From Xiashengella succiniciproducens (GTDB taxonomy: Bacteria; Bacteroidota; Bacteroidia; Bacteroidales; Marinilabiliaceae), in contig NZ_CP098400.1 in NCBI RefSeq assembly GCF_023674465.1, positions 2,632,801 to 2,696,800 of the forward strand: a stretch of DNA of 64,000 nt, read 5' to 3'. Of the stretch, positions 54,931 through 63,998 are shown one piece after another. Numbering within the stretch: the stretch's first letter is position 1; the number at the start of each line of letters is the position of its first letter. The notes under the pieces are model-generated. The model was given only the letters and a program-made list of their open reading frames with translations, made no database searches and was not told the origin of the DNA. The translations under genes were made by a program, and so were the position numbers.

Positions 54931-55562
54931 TGAACCTGGATCTGGAAAACTACATACTCAACCATCTTGATGATGAAGATGAGGTGCTAAGGGATCTTGA
55001 TCGTTATACGCATCTCAATGTATTGCGCTCACGAATGCAGTCAGGACATATTCAGGGAGCATTCCTGAAAATGATTTGCAGAATGATTAAGCCAATGAGC
55101 ATTCTGGAGATAGGCACCTATACAGGCTACTCGGCCATTTGTATGGCTTCGGGCACGGAGCCCGGAGCCCAAATCCATACTATTGAGGTAAACGATGAAT
55201 TAGAAAGTGGGATTCGCCGTTTTATTTCCCGGGCAGGGTATGATAACAAGATTTCTCTCTATATAGGAGATGCTTTGGATATCATACCCCGTATTGAAGG
55301 AGAATTTGACCTTGCCTTTATTGATGGCGATAAGCGCCAGTATCCAGAGTATTACGAAATGCTTTTCCCTCGTGTTAAAGCAGGAGGTTATATGCTGGCT
55401 GATAATATCCTCTGGGGGGATAAAGTTGCAATGCACGGCATGCCGGATGACGCCTATACTAAGGGCATTATGGACTTTAACGATATTGTAAGGGACGATA
55501 AAAGGATAGAGAAGTGCATCCTGCCTTTTCGTGACGGCTTGACTCTCATCAGGAAAAAGTAG
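54930..55562 (+). CDS. class I SAM-dependent O-methyltransferase (caffeoyl-CoA OMT-like)
   Basis: A 210-residue methyltransferase with SAM-binding motif SILEIGTYTGYSAICMA, acidic IHTIEVNDE, GDALDIIP and the metal-site DLAFIDGDK followed by GGYMLADNILWGDKV. Similar to catechol- or caffeoyl-CoA-type OMTs, which need a divalent metal. The acceptor is unknown. It starts within the stop of the M16 gene, suggesting co-translation, and is followed by a flavodoxin. Confidence 0.9.
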   Translation: MNLDLENYILNHLDDEDEVLRDLDRYTHLNVLRSRMQSGHIQGAFLKMICRMIKPMSILEIGTYTGYSAICMASGTEPGAQIHTIEVNDELESGIRRFISRAGYDNKISLYIGDALDIIPRIEGEFDLAFIDGDKRQYPEYYEMLFPRVKAGGYMLADNILWGDKVAMHGMPDDAYTKGIMDFNDIVRDDKRIEKCILPFRDGLTLIRKK

Positions 55563-55615
55563 TCGGAATCCCTCAGAGATAAACAAATGTTACTCACCTG
55601 TGTTAATAAGCTACT

Positions 55616-56122
55616 ATGTACACAGACACACTTATCATATACGGTTCTTCACTGGGCAACACCCGCTTTGTTGCTGAAAAGCTTAATGAACTCCTTCCTG
55701 GTTCGACTCTTGCTGATGTAAGAGATATAAGACCTGAGCAGATTGCAGGATTTGGAAAATTGGTATTGGGAACTTCAACATGGGGAGTAGGACTACTTCA
55801 GGATGAATTTGAACACTTTATGAATACCCTTTCAGGCCTTGATCTGAAGGGTAAGACCATTGCGATTTTTGGCCTTGGGGATCAGCAGAACTACCCGGAC
55901 TCCTTTTGCGATGCCATGGGAATGATTTATGAAATGCTTCAGGGCAAGGGAGTGAACTTCATTGGTGAATGGGAGCCTGACGATTATGACTTCAGTATGT
56001 CCAAGGCACTAATCAACGGTAAATTGGTAGGTCTTGCTTTGGATGAGGATAATGAACCAGATCTTACAGACTACAGATTGAAAAAATGGATTGAGAAAAT
56101 AGGAGACACACTGGCAGACTAA
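55616..56122 (+). CDS. fldA: flavodoxin
   Basis: A 168-residue long-chain flavodoxin with the FMN phosphate loop IYGSSLGNTRFVAEKL near the start and the isoalloxazine loops GTSTWGVGLLQDEFEHF and GLGDQQNYPDSFCDAMG. It carries one electron at a time between reductases. Its operon neighbours (M16 protease, O-methyltransferase) do not point to one pathway. Confidence 0.94.
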   Translation: MYTDTLIIYGSSLGNTRFVAEKLNELLPGSTLADVRDIRPEQIAGFGKLVLGTSTWGVGLLQDEFEHFMNTLSGLDLKGKTIAIFGLGDQQNYPDSFCDAMGMIYEMLQGKGVNFIGEWEPDDYDFSMSKALINGKLVGLALDEDNEPDLTDYRLKKWIEKIGDTLAD

Positions 56123-56128
56123 CAACAG

Positions 56129-56452
56129 TTACTCCGTAATCGGCCCCTCTGTAAAACTATTGTTACCATTAGCTTGCGAAGCATTTGGCACCACCAAACT
56201 ATCAAGCTCATGCTTTCTGAAAAGGGTTGGATAGTCATCCAGGAATTTCGTCATTACTGCTCTTAGGGCCTGTTCCCGGATAAACCTGGCCTTGCTCTTA
56301 ACCTTATACCTTTTACAATAAGCGTCTATGGCAGCCAATTCTCTATCGCTAAGCAGAATAGTCACTCTATTCTGACGTTTTTCAGATAAAGGTACGGCAT
56401 TTGTGGCAGCCTTTCCATTCTTCTTTTTCGTAATTACCATGAAGACGCTCAT
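56129..56452 (-). CDS. small ribbon-helix-helix-type DNA-binding protein (MobC/CopG-like)
   Basis: A 107-residue basic protein. NRVTILLSDRELAAIDAYCKRYKVKSKARFIREQALRAVMTKF resembles the ribbon-helix-helix core of CopG/MobC-type DNA-binding proteins. ATG at 56452 or at 56440 (MVITKKKNGK) are alternative starts. It converges on the flavodoxin gene. No relaxase or plasmid genes are visible, so it is either chromosomal or a remnant of a mobile region. Confidence 0.6.
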   Translation of the reverse strand: MSVFMVITKKKNGKAATNAVPLSEKRQNRVTILLSDRELAAIDAYCKRYKVKSKARFIREQALRAVMTKFLDDYPTLFRKHELDSLVVPNASQANGNNSFTEGPITE

Positions 56453-56603
56453 TTTAAAGCTGCTAAAATAGACAAAATCCTAATATCCTACAATTCCATC
56501 TGCATTCTTGAATCCTACGTATAGTGGTTTGCATAGCCCATCTGGCACAGTATTTGAAGAATAACACTTCAGCGACTAATATTCAACCCTAGAACCCTTA
56601 ACT

Positions 56604-57269
56604 ATGAAAAGACTATTAACATTGTGTACAGTAGCACTTTGTACTGTAATCCTTTCTGCGCAAGTCAACTCCCGCGACATCCTCTACCTTAAAAATGGAA
56701 GTATTATCAGAGGAATAATTACCGAACAGATCCCGGGACAGACAATTACAATAAAGTCCGATGACGGCAACGCATTTACCTATACCTACGACGAGATAGA
56801 CAGACTTGAAAAAGAGAAACTAAACAAGGGACTTAAAGCCGGCAACAAACACTTTGCAGCACTTGGCTACCATATGAATTCAGGCAATTATGGACATAAC
56901 CTTAGCTTTGACTTTGTACAGGCACGACAGTTCAACCCGTTCTTTTCTTTAGGACTTGGTGCAGGAACGCGTTACTATTATGATGTAAGGGAACTCCATA
57001 TTCCTGTGTATCTTGATTTCAGGGTTAACTTTGTCAATAATATATTCTCTCCTTACATATCTACAGGATACGGATACACTCTCGATGCAAAAAACAACTT
57101 CTCAGGGGTGGGTATTCTGATTAGTCCTGAAATTGGACTTACTATTAAAACATCTGACAAGTCAGCTTTCCACTTTGGAATAGGTACTGAATACCAAAGT
57201 TATGACGACATAAATGATGATAATAATATCTCCGAAACACTAAAAGTGACTTTAGGATTTTCACTCTGA
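56604..57269 (+). CDS. outer-membrane beta-barrel-type protein, paralog A
   Basis: A 221-residue protein with a signal peptide (about 1-20, TVILSAQ), a short N-terminal domain (DILYLKNGSIIRGIITEQIPGQTITIKSDDGNAFTYTYDEIDRLEKE) and a C-terminal region of alternating glycine- and aromatic-rich strands (SLGLGAGTRYYYDVR, ISTGYGYTLDAKNNF, GIGTEYQSYDDINDDNN) ending in GFSL. Function unknown. A paralog follows directly (57296). The gene is divergent from the ribbon-helix-helix gene with a 151-base gap. Confidence 0.7.
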   Translation: MKRLLTLCTVALCTVILSAQVNSRDILYLKNGSIIRGIITEQIPGQTITIKSDDGNAFTYTYDEIDRLEKEKLNKGLKAGNKHFAALGYHMNSGNYGHNLSFDFVQARQFNPFFSLGLGAGTRYYYDVRELHIPVYLDFRVNFVNNIFSPYISTGYGYTLDAKNNFSGVGILISPEIGLTIKTSDKSAFHFGIGTEYQSYDDINDDNNISETLKVTLGFSL

Positions 57270-57295
57270 TGCTCAAACTTATTTTACCACATACT

Positions 57296-58006
57296 ATGAA
57301 AAGGATAGTTTCCCTGTGCTCAATTATCGTCCTATGTGCATTTGCAACCATGGGTCAAAAGCTCCAGGACGTTATATATATGAAGAACGACAATATTCTA
57401 AGAGGAGAAATAATTGAACGGCAACTCAATGGAATTGTAAAAATAAGGACTACAGACAGGAACATACTCGTCCTTAATGAAAGTGAGATTGAGAGAATAA
57501 GTAAAGAAGAACTTGCTAGCCAAAGTATCAATTCATACAAAAAATTCAAAGGTATTGCTGAATTTGGCGTTATGCCGGGGCTAGGCCCCAACAAACTGGA
57601 CATGGAAAAGCTCAGTATTATCGGGAGCTTCCAACTAAGTCCATATTTCTCCCTGGGTGCAGGATCCGGACTTAGGGATGTATTTTCCTATGATATGTTA
57701 ATGCCTTTCTTTGTTGACCTCAGGACCTACCTGCCACGGGGAAAGCTTGTTCCCTATCTGGCATTAGGAGCAGGATATGCATTTAATATTAACCAGGACT
57801 TTAACCCGGAAGGGTACTTTATAAATCCTGAATTTGGATTGATGCTAAAAGTAAGAAACAGGTTTTCAATCCACCTTGGACTGGGATACAATGCTCAGTG
57901 GCTGGACAATCATTATAAGTGGAGATGGGACGAAGAATCGCTAGAGGTTGAGAAAATCACAGATCCCATACATGGAATTAGTATTGTTGCCGGAATTACC
58001 TTCTGA
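57296..58006 (+). CDS. outer-membrane beta-barrel-type protein, paralog B
   Basis: A 236-residue protein from ATG 57296 (MKRIVSLCSIIVLCAFATMGQ, a signal peptide). A longer frame starts at ATG 57269, overlapping the stop of paralog A, but adds a stretch without signal features. The N-terminal unit DVIYMKNDNILRGEIIERQLNGIVKIRTTDRNILVLNESEIERISKE matches paralog A, and the C-terminal part has the same barrel-like strands (SLGAGSGLRDVFSYDM, LGAGYAFNINQDF, HLGLGYNAQWL). A tandem duplication of the same family. Confidence 0.68.
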   Translation: MKRIVSLCSIIVLCAFATMGQKLQDVIYMKNDNILRGEIIERQLNGIVKIRTTDRNILVLNESEIERISKEELASQSINSYKKFKGIAEFGVMPGLGPNKLDMEKLSIIGSFQLSPYFSLGAGSGLRDVFSYDMLMPFFVDLRTYLPRGKLVPYLALGAGYAFNINQDFNPEGYFINPEFGLMLKVRNRFSIHLGLGYNAQWLDNHYKWRWDEESLEVEKITDPIHGISIVAGITF

Positions 58007-58101
58007 CAACAACAATGTTAGGAACTCATTTCAACTTGTTTATTTGTTTTGAATGAAACCTTGCTGTGTAACCGCCTTTTCAGTTATATCCCGTATCGCT
58101 C

Positions 58102-58710
58102 CTATTCCATATCAGATACAGACGACATACCGGCCGCCTCCAAAACATCGTCATAATTCCTGATAAGCTTTTCTTCCAATACCGTTATATCACTCAGAAA
58201 CACCTTAAATCTTTTAAGTTCATCCAAGTCCTCGACTCCATCACCAGACAAGAATTTAGTCATCCCACTATTTAGGATATTATCTCTTACATAGGTCATT
58301 ACTAGGGACTGATAGTACTCCTGATAGTTATACGTTCCCGCTATCTCCGCTACAAGATTCATATCCATGTATGCAATCGCCTGTGTCAGTTTGCTGGTTT
58401 CCCAGGCAGTAGATTGAACAATACTAAACTCCACATTGCCCTCAATTTCAGCAGCATCGTCCTCCGCTCCATTCTCAACTAAAAAAAGTGCAGAATCAAT
58501 CTCTGAAACAATTCTCTTGTGACCTGCCAGCAACCGGCTAACCAATTCTCTGTTGTCAGATACTTCAATCATAATATTATTGAGAGATTGTTTGGCCAAT
58601 TGCTTATTGTTGTAACTGTCCCTCCACTGGTTCATCATCATCCCCAGAAAAACGGCAAAACTGATTGATACAAACTCAAAGAATATCTTTCTAAAATTCA
58701 TTCTATCCAT
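58102..58710 (-). CDS. DUF6090-like membrane-anchored protein
   Basis: A 202-residue protein with one N-terminal helix (FFEFVSISFAVFLGMMMNQWRD, about 11-32) and a helical soluble part. The RKIFFEFVSISFAVFLGMMMNQWRDSYNN segment resembles the DUF6090 start common in Bacteroidetes. Function unknown. Its upstream side is 98 bases from the left end of the IS4-type element, which therefore may lie in its control region. Confidence 0.65.
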   Translation of the reverse strand: MDRMNFRKIFFEFVSISFAVFLGMMMNQWRDSYNNKQLAKQSLNNIMIEVSDNRELVSRLLAGHKRIVSEIDSALFLVENGAEDDAAEIEGNVEFSIVQSTAWETSKLTQAIAYMDMNLVAEIAGTYNYQEYYQSLVMTYVRDNILNSGMTKFLSGDGVEDLDELKRFKVFLSDITVLEEKLIRNYDDVLEAAGMSSVSDME

Positions 58711-58807
58711 AAAACTCTAATTTTATCCTCCCGACTATAGCTCCTTCTTCAGATAAACCATATCTACAAGTTGCACCCCATCTTCAAACATCATATGATC
58801 ACACTAG

Positions 58808-60081
58808 TGTCCCATTAAAATTGGGACGGTATTAAAAATTAAACAAATTTGGCTCACTAAGCCTAAAACGTTCTTTGTCATTTTGAAATTTAGTTCTCTC
58901 AAATAGGTCTCGAAGATGAGTTTTATCTGTTAAAGAAATACTCAGTATCTGCAAAACCTCATATGTACTTCTGTCAAGTTGCATGTCTTTTTGGACGATT
59001 GCCACCAAGCAATAAGTGCACATCGCGGCGTAGATTTGAATTCGAACAGCATTTTCAGTAGTTCCCCAGAATTTCTTGACTTTTAGATGTTGCTTTAGCC
59101 ACTTGAAGAAAAGCTCGACTTGCCAGCGGTTCTTGTAAAGGTCAGCAACTTGAAGTGCAGAAATGTGCATCGCATTGGATCCCAATATCTGACCAATCTA
59201 AGATGTTCTGGATAGTATTGTTTAGGATAAAAACCTGTCAATTCAATTGTTACGTCTGAAAGTACGTTCTTGGGCAATCTTCGTTTCCATTTTATCATCT
59301 TGCATTGTAGATTCTTTTTGGCTCTTAAAACATAGAAAGCTCCTATCTGATGAATCTTAAACAACATTTTGAAGTGATTATATGCACGGTCAAATATGTA
59401 ATATGAGCCTGATTCATAAGGGATTTCTTTCATTGCAGTAGAGTCGTGAACAGAAGCTTCCGTGATATGGAAAAATGCTGGTATCTGTGTCTCCACATCA
59501 TATAATGTATGCACTTTGATTCCGCCTTTTTTCTTACGAAACTTCGCCCACCAGAATACGGAAAGGCACAAGTCAATCGTCGTTGAATCAAAAGCATAGA
59601 CATTGCCTTCAATTTTGAAGATGTCAGCAACTCGTTTCTGTCTGGCTTCGTTTACCAGATAGTAAGCATACTCTTCAAAGATGTGATAGTCTCTGTCTTG
59701 ATTGGCTCTGGCCAGAGATGATTTTGATATATTCTTGCCCAAGCCCAGATGATAAGATTTGGAGTGATGAGCATCAAGTGCGACAATCAAATCTCTAAGA
59801 CTTTCACGATTTGACAATTGCCCGAACATCAAAGAAAGCAATTGATTCCAACAAGTGAAATGCTTCACGTATTTGTCTCCATTGTATTTGGCAACAATAC
59901 GATTGAATTTGCTTCGATTTAGAAACGAGACCAGTTGAGCGAAAACGTATTTGTCTTGATACATAAGCATTCAGATTTATCTGATGCAAAACTAAAAATT
60001 CAAGTCCGTTCGCTCTAAAAACCTCTGTAATTAACTAAATTTCTAATATTTCAAAGAACTTTTTTAGATTTTAATGGGACA
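58808..60081 (-). mobile_element. decayed IS4-family insertion sequence
   Basis: About 1.27 kb bounded by exact 13-base inverted repeats TGTCCCATTAAAA (58808-58820) and its complement (60069-60081). One transposase gene fills it and is broken by a frameshift. Left and right flanks do not share an obvious target duplication. The left end also holds a local hairpin (GTCCCA/TGGGAC). It divides the housekeeping region from the polysaccharide genes. Confidence 0.85.
58832..59970 (-). pseudogene. IS4-family transposase with internal deletion and frameshift
   Basis: The first part (59970-59095) reads MLMYQDKYVFAQLVSFLNRSKFN.. with DUF4372-like start and DDE segments DSTTIDLCLSVFWWAKF and YIFDRAYNHF. 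It goes out of frame after RYWDP. The second part (59185-58832) restores the C-terminus NAMHISALQVADLYKNRWQVELFFKWLKQHLKVKKFWGT with the third acidic residue in QVELFF. Family copies usually have about ten more residues (a TFLTN-like piece) between these points, so a small deletion of a non-multiple of three is likely. The enzyme is inactive unless a second copy supplies it. Confidence 0.83.
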
Positions 60082-60105
60082 GTAATGATAAAGTCAATTA
60101 AACAA

Positions 60106-60131
60106 CAAAAGGCTGCAACAGCAACCTTTTG
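60106..60131 (-). terminator. candidate terminator after the GH26 gene
   Basis: AAAAGG-TGC pairs with GCA-CCTTTT with a one-base bulge on each side and an ACAA loop; the minus strand then has a T-rich run. It lies about 60 bases below the GH26 stop, between it and the IS element. Confidence 0.5.
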
Positions 60132-60190
60132 AATAACAGTTAGAAAATACAATTTAGATTCAATCCAACTTTAAGCATTTACCCGTCTGA

Positions 60191-61585
60191 CTATTTCAAA
60201 CTGGGGAGATCCTCCCGCCACAGCACGTCGGCATGCGCAGCGGCATCCTGCCACCAGGCCACATCGGCGTGTTTGTGACTGCTTCCGGAAAAAGCCTCGG
60301 AACCGGGATTTAAGGTGCGATCGTAATCGTACCATGGCATGAAGTAAGACCAGTAAGCACCAGCTTCCCACTGCTTAGAAAAGGACGCTGAAGAGCCAAA
60401 TTCACTCAAAGTCACCATCTTATTGGGGTACTCGGCCTGAATGGAAGCAAACTGTGCAGCGATATCGCTGCCTGAACCATTGTTGTAGATATCGCGCCCC
60501 ACTATATCAACGTAGGCATCGCCCGGGTAAAAGGCAGCGTCTTTGGTCTGGGTAGTCCACACCCACAAAAGGTTGTTGAGACCACGCGACTCAAAATACT
60601 CAAACATATGTATCCACAAAGCCTTGTAGTTGTCGGCACCTCCGGCACCCCACCAAAACCAGGCGGTACCATTGTTGTATTCATAAATATTGCCGGCGGC
60701 TTCGTGCAAGGGACGCCACAGCACCGGGATGTTCTTCTCTTTAAGCAACAAGAGGTAATCGGCCATCTCAGCCAAATCGGCCTGTAAGACTTCATGCTCC
60801 CAACTGCCCTCTGTAAGCGCATTGGCGACTTTGAAAGTCGTCTCCTCAGGCTTATAGGTATATTGCTGCGGATCGCTTACCCCCGATTCGCTGTTGGGCA
60901 CCACCCAGTGCCATCCGGCACTCACTAAGCCATTGGCGGCCCACCAATCCTCCAAAAAGCCGGTATCGTTGTAATCAATCCAGTTGGCAGGCGAATAATT
61001 CAAATGAATGTAATCGACCGTTGCCATAGCCGGCCACTTTCCGGTATGCAGATGCACCCATTCCGCTTCGTTAATGTTCCACGACACATTAGACATCGTT
61101 CCTGAAAGCGACTTTTTGCCGTACTGTTCCTTCAGGTAGTTGTAAACCTTTATTACCTCCGGACTGGGGTTCTTTACCACCGGCTGCTCATCGAGTGCCA
61201 CCACCTGCTCTGCTTTGGTGGTAAAAGAGAATGAAAAAGCATTTTCCAAAGCCACGCCAAAGCTGTTCACCACCGCACCGGCAGGTACCTGCACGGTATA
61301 GGTCCGACCTGCTTCCAATACCAAATCCAGTTCCAGGGTGGTAAGCGACAAGTTGGAAACGCGGACTTCCACCGCCTCATTGTTTACGGTAATATCGTGT
61401 TGAGGGGCAGGCGTAATCACTTCATCAAAACGAAGTTGAATCAGCTGATCCGTCAAAACATCCACAGCTCCATCAGCGGGGGAGGTGCTCAATAAAACGG
61501 GAGCCTCATGCTGCTCCTGCTTCTTATCGTCACAAGCTGCAGCAGTCAACGCCAAGGCCAAAATGATATAAACAAATTTTTTCAT
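60191..61585 (-). CDS. GH26 beta-mannanase-type lipoprotein with Ig-like domain
   Basis: A 464-residue surface-type lipoprotein from ATG 61585 (a 9-codon longer frame is possible). Lipobox Cys18 follows hydrophobic LALALTAAAC. Residues about 28-122 form an Ig-like (Big_5-type) domain. Residues about 140-464 are a family 26 glycoside hydrolase with acid/base Glu295 (WRPLHEAAGN) and nucleophile Glu395 (VTLSEFG), both in standard order. GH26 enzymes cleave mannan or, less often, other beta-1,4/1,3 glucans. It lies downstream of the IPT/TIG lipoprotein and is separated from it by a terminator. Confidence 0.92.
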   Translation of the reverse strand: MKKFVYIILALALTAAACDDKKQEQHEAPVLLSTSPADGAVDVLTDQLIQLRFDEVITPAPQHDITVNNEAVEVRVSNLSLTTLELDLVLEAGRTYTVQVPAGAVVNSFGVALENAFSFSFTTKAEQVVALDEQPVVKNPSPEVIKVYNYLKEQYGKKSLSGTMSNVSWNINEAEWVHLHTGKWPAMATVDYIHLNYSPANWIDYNDTGFLEDWWAANGLVSAGWHWVVPNSESGVSDPQQYTYKPEETTFKVANALTEGSWEHEVLQADLAEMADYLLLLKEKNIPVLWRPLHEAAGNIYEYNNGTAWFWWGAGGADNYKALWIHMFEYFESRGLNNLLWVWTTQTKDAAFYPGDAYVDIVGRDIYNNGSGSDIAAQFASIQAEYPNKMVTLSEFGSSASFSKQWEAGAYWSYFMPWYDYDRTLNPGSEAFSGSSHKHADVAWWQDAAAHADVLWREDLPSLK

Positions 61586-61663
61586 ACTGTTGCATAAAAT
61601 GTTCAATGGCAAAAATAACAGGAGCAGAAGCTTTTCCCTAATACAATTTCGTCATTGTGCGAT

Positions 61664-61696
61664 AAAAAAGCCACACCTTAGCGGAGTGGCTTTTTT
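61664..61696 (-). terminator. bidirectional-looking terminator between TIG protein and GH26 genes
   Basis: AAAAAAGCCAC pairs with GTGGCTTTTTT, with a loop of 11 bases; A-run and T-run on either side make it usable from both strands. It lies about 23 bases below the stop of the TIG protein and about 80 bases above the GH26 ATG, so it may limit read-through within the locus. Confidence 0.85.
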
Positions 61697-61718
61697 ATAA
61701 TTAAATTCCAATGGCCTG

Positions 61719-63998
61719 CTATTTCAGGGCAATCTTAGTTAATGTTAATGCGTCACCAGTCACCACCAATCCTCCATTCGCCACAAGGTCGTCCACATCA
61801 GCTTGAGTCAGGGTGTACGCCAAACTTGTATCGCCTGGCCCAAAATCAAATTGAGCTGTCTCCGGAGTAGGTAAGTTACCCCATCCTTCACCATGTCTAA
61901 GAGATATACATGCCCAGTCTTTTCCCTCATTCACCGTAAAGGTGAAATAGAGAGTCTGTCCCGCTTTTACCGTTGACCAATCGAAAGCTCCATAAGCTAA
62001 GTCTTGGTTTCCTGCCCATCCTGCATTATCAAAAGAACCTTCCCAAATTGCTTTTGGTGCAGAATAATCCTTCACCCAGGAAATAGACGAAACAATCATA
62101 CCATCACCCTGCAGGATGATCGAATACCCCCAATCACTGTAGGGGAACATCGACAAGGGAAGATCGATGTAATCGGCAGCAGCCACATCGGCAGCATGAC
62201 CGTCATCTGAGCCATCGTATTCAAGTTCCCAGTGACCATTAAACGCCTTAAACTGGGGCGCATCGTTGGTTTTGGTGTATCTGATACGCACCACGGCATC
62301 TTCCGGTGCACCCGAGAAATCTACATTCAACTCATAGTTGGTACCCCAGGCTGTCAAATCAACTGGAGTATTGTACAGAATGGTTTCTACTTCTCCGGCT
62401 GCAACAACACTAATCGTATAATCCACGTTGGTTTCGTCAGACACCAAGGTGATTACATTATCCCCTACATTGACACCCACAGCCACGTAAAGCACGGTTC
62501 CTACAAGCAAATATGGGGTCTCGACACCATTGAGCAACACATTGGTCAGACTCTCTCCATTAACAACAGAGCATTCCAGTAAATTCCCTATCGTGGTGGA
62601 TTCCTCAGCAAATTCAGAAATCGCAGCAAAGGTATAGGCATTGATTACAATACTTCCGGCTGCAACGGTCTCCCCGTTGTCCATAACCAAAGTCACGTCA
62701 CCGGTTTCGGCTGCTAGTGGCACAGTAACCAGGAAGCCGCTTCCACCAGCTGTGGCCACTGCTTCAAGGTCGCCAAAGAGCACAGTTTTCACCCTGTTTC
62801 CAAGGGTTGAAACAACATCGAGCTCATCAAGCGGCGTAGCATCGGCAGGAAACTCGGCCACCGGCTTCAGCGTCTCAAAACCATCCACAGTGACGGTGGC
62901 ACCATTGGCCAGCATCAAGGTGATAAGACCACTTTGTGCAGCTTCCGTTACGGTCAGATTAATCTTTCCATCCTGAGTAGCCGATACCTCGGTTTCCTCT
63001 CCATTGGTAAAGGCAGCCTTAGTCACCAAATCAAGATCGCTTCCGCTCAAGACCAGCACCTCACCCACTCCGTAAGCCTCCTTCATCTCCTCAATAACAG
63101 CGCTTGGCTTTACAAAAGCAAGATCACCTAAAGCTACTTCCAGACCGGAATAGGCAACCAGACTGGCGGCACCATCTTTGGCTGTTGCCGGGACCTCCAA
63201 AGTCAATGATTTGGCATCCTCGGCCACCTCAAATTCCACCACCTCTGCATCGACAAAACGAACACTGGCCACCAGGTCCAGATCGGCACCGGAAATGCTC
63301 ATAGTATTACCCGCTTTCGGGGTCTCAGGACTGTGTTCCGCAAAAGAGGGAAGCGTAACCGCCAGTTCCTCTTCACTGTAAACCCAGACAGGAATTTCCT
63401 CGCCATCAGAAAGCAAATCCGCCCCATCAGAAACAATGACCTTCCCGGATTGCGCAGTGATCGGCACTTTAACTTCAATCTTAGCACGTGTTTGCGACTC
63501 AAAATCAGCTTTCAGCACGTGAATCCCGTCGGCAAAAATCACTTCTTCCACGGTGTTCAGATAGTCGCCTTCAATTGTCAATACAGCACCCGCCTTAATG
63601 GCAAGAGGGGTCATACCCGAAATAGAAATGGGTTCAGAAAACCCAATAGGTGTTTTGGTTGTGATTTTCCCTTCCGGGGTATTCAGAACAATCACACCCG
63701 GCTGGGCCGTTTGTGGAATAATAATCCGTATTTCATACGCTCCAACTTTGGTGATTTCTGTAATGCCCTCGGCACCCGGCAAATCTATGCTGGTCACCTT
63801 GTCCAGGTTGGTTCCAATGAAGCGGAGCTCTCCCCCACGCATGGCGGGAGAGGGACCAAAGACATTCAAAGCAATGTCGCCTGCTTTAATCTGGTTGGTA
63901 TCCAAGTCCTCCCCTTCATCACAAGAGGAAAGAGTGACACCAAACACCAGAAGACACATCAGCAGCAATGCCGACCAACTATATGTTTTCTTCTTCAT
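61719..63998 (-). CDS. multi-IPT/TIG-domain surface lipoprotein (glycan-binding type)
   Basis: A 759-residue lipoprotein: lipobox Cys near residue 26 (LLVFGVTLSSCDEGED), then five or six IPT/TIG-type beta domains (repeated pattern ..AGxxLxIxGxxLxxVxxVxF.DG.. and VPxTAxxGxVxxxxxxG) up to about residue 560. A C-terminal domain of about 200 residues with aromatic patches follows (VDFSGAPEDAVVRIRYTK, SWVKDYSAPKAIWEGSFDNAGWAGNQDLAYGAFDW, WACISLRHGEGWGNLP). The layout matches surface glycan-binding proteins encoded beside GH26 mannanases in polysaccharide utilisation loci. The start ATG at 63998 lies at the window edge, and the susC/susD partners, if any, lie beyond it. Confidence 0.85.
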   Translation of the reverse strand: MKKKTYSWSALLLMCLLVFGVTLSSCDEGEDLDTNQIKAGDIALNVFGPSPAMRGGELRFIGTNLDKVTSIDLPGAEGITEITKVGAYEIRIIIPQTAQPGVIVLNTPEGKITTKTPIGFSEPISISGMTPLAIKAGAVLTIEGDYLNTVEEVIFADGIHVLKADFESQTRAKIEVKVPITAQSGKVIVSDGADLLSDGEEIPVWVYSEEELAVTLPSFAEHSPETPKAGNTMSISGADLDLVASVRFVDAEVVEFEVAEDAKSLTLEVPATAKDGAASLVAYSGLEVALGDLAFVKPSAVIEEMKEAYGVGEVLVLSGSDLDLVTKAAFTNGEETEVSATQDGKINLTVTEAAQSGLITLMLANGATVTVDGFETLKPVAEFPADATPLDELDVVSTLGNRVKTVLFGDLEAVATAGGSGFLVTVPLAAETGDVTLVMDNGETVAAGSIVINAYTFAAISEFAEESTTIGNLLECSVVNGESLTNVLLNGVETPYLLVGTVLYVAVGVNVGDNVITLVSDETNVDYTISVVAAGEVETILYNTPVDLTAWGTNYELNVDFSGAPEDAVVRIRYTKTNDAPQFKAFNGHWELEYDGSDDGHAADVAAADYIDLPLSMFPYSDWGYSIILQGDGMIVSSISWVKDYSAPKAIWEGSFDNAGWAGNQDLAYGAFDWSTVKAGQTLYFTFTVNEGKDWACISLRHGEGWGNLPTPETAQFDFGPGDTSLAYTLTQADVDDLVANGGLVVTGDALTLTKIALK

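Noticed and set aside
58832-59970. Programmed frameshift in the transposase
   Set aside because: IS4-family enzymes are normally one frame, and the missing TFLTN-like residues point to a deletion.
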